DNA of 6,688 nucleotides, taken from JAIOSM01 sp964593725. Lineage in GTDB: Bacteria > Desulfobacterota > Desulfobacteria > Desulfobacterales > Desulfobacteraceae. The position numbers and the translations under genes are program-made. The DNA lies in NCBI GenBank assembly GCA_964593725.1, contig CAZQJS010000093.1, forward strand, positions 1 through 6,688, written 5' to 3'. Shown piece by piece: positions 3,993 to 6,688 of this stretch. The notes beneath the pieces are model-generated. The model was given only the letters and a program-made list of their open reading frames with translations. It was not told where the DNA came from and made no database searches. Every line of letters begins with the position of its first letter. Positions within the stretch are counted from its first letter, which is position 1.

Positions 3993-6533
3993 ATGAAAAT
4001 TGGCAAATTTGTTTTAATTATTATAATAATTATGTTGACCATGGTGTTTGCCTGTCCACTGCAATCATTTTCCACCAGCAGAAAGAAAAATCCTCCTGTC
4101 TATTGCTGTATGAAAGGCAAAATAAAAAGAATTCAACTGGCAGAGTGCCTGAAACACAGAGGAACCGCCCATCAGACACTGTCTGAAGCCAGACAAAGAT
4201 GTTCAGGAAAAGTTCAGAAACAAATCAATAAACAAATAAAAACAAATGGAATCACGGTTAACAGCCGTACCATACCCGGGAAAAATCTGAAACATTTACG
4301 TCCTGACCTTGTGCTGGTTTCTATGCGCTACAGAGTAAAACGATCAGGTAAAAGTAAACAGGCACAATGGATTGAAGTTAAAGTCCGGAATAATGGCCCG
4401 GCGCATATTGGTATATCCGGGCATCCTCCCATCCAGGTGGCTGCCAGGAGCCTGCATGCCGCATCAATCACCTTTTCATCTGACCGACCCATCACTAATT
4501 TAAGAGCCGGGCTTTCACAGATTGTAAAAATAATTCTGCCGGAACCGGTCAAAAAGCGGGAAGCCTGGACTGTTAAGGTGGATTCGAAAAATGTCATCCT
4601 GGAAACAAATGAGGCCAATAACAGTGTAACAACTATGATCGGTGAAAAGGCTGGACCTGATTTTCCGGCTTCGCATAAAAAAAAACAGGTTCCCATAATC
4701 TCTGTTGGAAAATTTAAGGGAACATCGCCAAAAAGGAATGGAGCAGGTAATGTCCCAAAGAGTGTGCCAAAAAGCCTTGGTAGTGGAATTGTCATTGTTT
4801 CTCCAACCAGTGCAGATACTATTTATATGGGAAGGCCAATGAATGTCCGTTTCCGGTTTACAAGGGATGTTGAGGCGGGTGAAGTTGCTGTCTATATCAA
4901 AAACAAGGATACTGGTGCAATAGTTTTTACAATGAGCACATCGTATCATACATCCAGATCCGCAGTATATAATCAACCACATAAAACCAAAGGGGAGATG
5001 AGAGATAGAAGACCTTTGCAAGAGGTCGAATTGACGCTGCCCGGGGATCTGGACACAGAAAACCCATATGTAGTAACAGTGAACAAACCAAGATCAGGTG
5101 TATATGGTGTCAGCGATATTTTTTATGTCCGGGATTTTACCATTGGATCAGCTCTGAACATGACTGCCGTAGAGGTCAAGCAGGAAAGCCTTTCTATTGA
5201 GCCGGGCTATGGTTCATATCAACCAGGCGAGGAGGTGATTGTCCGTATTCACAGCAAAAAAACGCTCAACTATATCTATCTGAGCCGGAGTGATACGACA
5301 ATGGGCTTCTGGCCTTGTTTATGGCGGTATGAAGATGGCCATCAGGAATACAACATTGAAACCGGTGATCATATTGTCCGGGTACAACTGCCGGATGAAG
5401 ATACAGGGGATCAGCGCTGGGCTGTCAAGGCCTTTTTAGGTGAGTCCGATTCTTTAACCAGTCATCGTTTTGTCATTGCTGATTCTATGGGAGCGCGCTG
5501 GCCAGCTGCCTGGGAGATTTTGATCCCATCCCCATTAATGTCAGTGACTGCGGGTCAGAAGAATGTGCCGTTCAGCTGGCGCCTTGCCGGAGATTTCCCG
5601 GAAGACAGGCGGGAATCTTCTGATTTCAGAGTCATTTTGTTAAAGGGTGATTCAATGCGTGTTGATCTGCCACGGGAGAGTATAAGACGGCAGCATGGAT
5701 ATCGGTTTGAGTGGGATGTTCCGGATGATCTGCCCACTGGCGATGATTATCGAATGCAGGTTATTGAAACCAATAGTGGTATAACGGCTACTTCTACTGA
5801 GTTTTCTGTTTATTCCACAATGTCAATTCGTTATGATACAACGTCTGTTAAAGTATTTGATAATACATTACAGATTTTTCTTGAAAGAGGCGGAAGAGAA
5901 GGGCAACTGGATCTTTATCTGATTGATCAGCATGGTGAAACTATCTTTCGGATTGGTTCAGTCAGGAGAAGTGCAAGTCAGTACAACTGGTTAATCGGTT
6001 CTAGATTTTCTGGTATCCGATCCCAGAATTACCCTGCCGGGTATGACACTGAAATATTTCGTGGGCGGTTTGCCATACGTGTTGTCAGACCAAGACATAT
6101 TGATCAGTGGGCGCAAGGGGGTTTTTTCACTATTTCAAGACCATATTTAATTGTCTCGGCTGATGGTAGCAGGTGTGGAAGAACCAGAGGGAAAACAGTT
6201 CACTGGGAATCCAATCTTGATGACAGTCATCTGGCACATATTGATTATATTTTGTATAATTATTATCCCGATAGAAGGGTACGGCAAAGGGCAGTGAGAT
6301 ATAATGCTGCCCAGCCCGTAAATGGCAGTTATTGTTTTCCGTTTACTAATATTTTTCTTTTTCGGAACAGGCGGGAAGATATTTCATCTGCTCTGATAGT
6401 GTATATTGATTTAAAGATGAGAAATACGCCACGCAGCCATATTGTCTCCGGGACAAGCCCTGCTTTTGAAATTCCATGGAGGTCTTTTAAAAAGCATGTC
6501 CAGGGAATGAATGGAGGTGGAAAACTTGACTAA
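3993..6533 (+). CDS. Exported Cys-motif/CARDB/Ig-like multidomain protein
   Basis: The product has 846 residues. ATG 3993 follows GGAG at 3979-3982. Residues 1 to about 27 are an export signal (MKIGKFVLIIIIIMLTMVFA). C21 after VFA resembles a lipobox imperfectly, because F sits at -2, so a lipoprotein is possible. Residues 38-70 form a small motif with C38, C39, C52 and C70. Residues about 103-217 form a CARDB domain: RPDLVLVSMRYR, then IEVKVRNNGP, ending in the hallmark VILETNEANNSV. After a basic, Pro/Ser-rich linker (220-262) come beta-rich modules at about 264-382, 400-496, 507-608, 610-716 and 717-830. The 507-608 module, with IPSPLMSVTAGQKNVPFSW, FEWDVPDDLPTGDDYRMQV and a final TEFSVYS, resembles the Kre9/KNH-type Ig-like domain. 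CARDB and Ig-like domains are adhesion or scaffold modules. No enzyme site is visible, so a structural or ligand-binding role in the envelope is inferred. It has no ankyrin or RCC1 repeats. Confidence 0.88.
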   Translation: MKIGKFVLIIIIIMLTMVFACPLQSFSTSRKKNPPVYCCMKGKIKRIQLAECLKHRGTAHQTLSEARQRCSGKVQKQINKQIKTNGITVNSRTIPGKNLKHLRPDLVLVSMRYRVKRSGKSKQAQWIEVKVRNNGPAHIGISGHPPIQVAARSLHAASITFSSDRPITNLRAGLSQIVKIILPEPVKKREAWTVKVDSKNVILETNEANNSVTTMIGEKAGPDFPASHKKKQVPIISVGKFKGTSPKRNGAGNVPKSVPKSLGSGIVIVSPTSADTIYMGRPMNVRFRFTRDVEAGEVAVYIKNKDTGAIVFTMSTSYHTSRSAVYNQPHKTKGEMRDRRPLQEVELTLPGDLDTENPYVVTVNKPRSGVYGVSDIFYVRDFTIGSALNMTAVEVKQESLSIEPGYGSYQPGEEVIVRIHSKKTLNYIYLSRSDTTMGFWPCLWRYEDGHQEYNIETGDHIVRVQLPDEDTGDQRWAVKAFLGESDSLTSHRFVIADSMGARWPAAWEILIPSPLMSVTAGQKNVPFSWRLAGDFPEDRRESSDFRVILLKGDSMRVDLPRESIRRQHGYRFEWDVPDDLPTGDDYRMQVIETNSGITATSTEFSVYSTMSIRYDTTSVKVFDNTLQIFLERGGREGQLDLYLIDQHGETIFRIGSVRRSASQYNWLIGSRFSGIRSQNYPAGYDTEIFRGRFAIRVVRPRHIDQWAQGGFFTISRPYLIVSADGSRCGRTRGKTVHWESNLDDSHLAHIDYILYNYYPDRRVRQRAVRYNAAQPVNGSYCFPFTNIFLFRNRREDISSALIVYIDLKMRNTPRSHIVSGTSPAFEIPWRSFKKHVQGMNGGGKLD

Positions 6534-6552
6534 GGCCACAGATTCGCACGAT

Positions 6553-6587
6553 CGGCAGCATCTTCATCAGTCTGTCAGAGGCTGCCG
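6553..6587 (+). terminator. Hairpin after the CARDB/Ig gene (weak terminator or leader structure)
   Basis: CGGCAGC at 6553-6559 pairs perfectly with GCTGCCG at 6581-6587 around a 21-nt loop, 20 nt after the stop codon. No T-run follows directly, only GAGCTGTGAAAATATTTTAT, so it is not a standard intrinsic terminator. It could shield the 3' end of the mRNA or partly hide the downstream start region. Confidence 0.3.
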
Positions 6588-6606
6588 GGAGCTGTGAAAA
6601 TATTTT

Positions 6607-6688
6607 ATGGGTTACTATTTAAATGTTGCCGGGTATAAAGTTGCTATTATAGCTTTAGGTGCTTTTGTGTTTATATTTTTGATGTTTC
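6607..6688 (+). CDS. N-terminus of a probable membrane protein (runs off window)
   Basis: ATG 6607 opens a frame that stays open to the window end. It reads MGYYLNVAGYKVAIIALGAF, then VFIFLMF, a strongly hydrophobic segment long enough to cross a membrane or act as a signal anchor. The only purine-rich site, GGGAG at 6587-6591, is 15 nt upstream, which is far, so the start is uncertain. The same frame is also open upstream from ATG 6511 (or TTG 6526, which has GGAGG at 6513-6517) and is interrupted only by TGA at 6595-6597. No family can be named from 27 residues. Confidence 0.35.
   Translation, partial: MGYYLNVAGYKVAIIALGAFVFIFLMF

Noticed and set aside
4328..5021. Two long - strand open frames (155 and 168 codons) inside the CARDB/Ig gene
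   Set aside because: They overlap each other and a gene with clear domains, and have low-complexity or domain-free products.

Overview
This is a moderately AT-rich bacterial window in which every intact gene is on the + strand. No taxonomic marker is present. Secreted repeat proteins next to a CARDB/Ig-type envelope protein, decayed insertion-sequence debris and Shine-Dalgarno-led genes suit a Gram-negative environmental bacterium with a repeat-rich secretome. A Desulfobacterota-like host is a guess from this style of gene content, not something the sequence proves.

Left end (1-572): this is a scrap zone. A fragment of a DDE transposase lies on the - strand (67-360). It abuts, at about position 360, a fragment of a GNAT-type acetyltransferase on the + strand (360-572). 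Both have lost their 5' parts at the same point, which suggests a rearrangement junction. A 15-bp sequence at 59-73 recurs inverted, with one mismatch, at 3505-3519, so the pair brackets the scrap zone and the first large gene.

Centre (607-3483): one large gene encodes a protein of about 958 residues. It has a Sec signal peptide, then seven 50-residue RCC1 repeats predicted to form a complete seven-bladed propeller, then about 16-17 ankyrin repeats of 33 residues. It looks like an exported binding protein made of two repeat scaffolds. Its repeats are nearly identical at the DNA level except at defined loop positions.

Spacer (3484-3992): a small gene with a good ribosome binding site and a signal peptide starts at 3561. 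It appears to be broken by frameshifts, because coding-like sequence continues in other frames to about 3848.

Right (3993-6533): a second large gene encodes an 846-residue exported protein. It has a short Cys-containing motif, a CARDB domain and several Ig-like beta modules, one of which resembles the Kre9/KNH-type Ig-like domain. After it come a hairpin and the start of a probable membrane protein that runs off the window.

The two large proteins and the small one all carry export signals and lie in the same direction. They may form a cell-envelope or extracellular locus, but co-transcription is not shown. No CRISPR array, RNA gene, or recognisable defence, toxin or biosynthetic system was seen.
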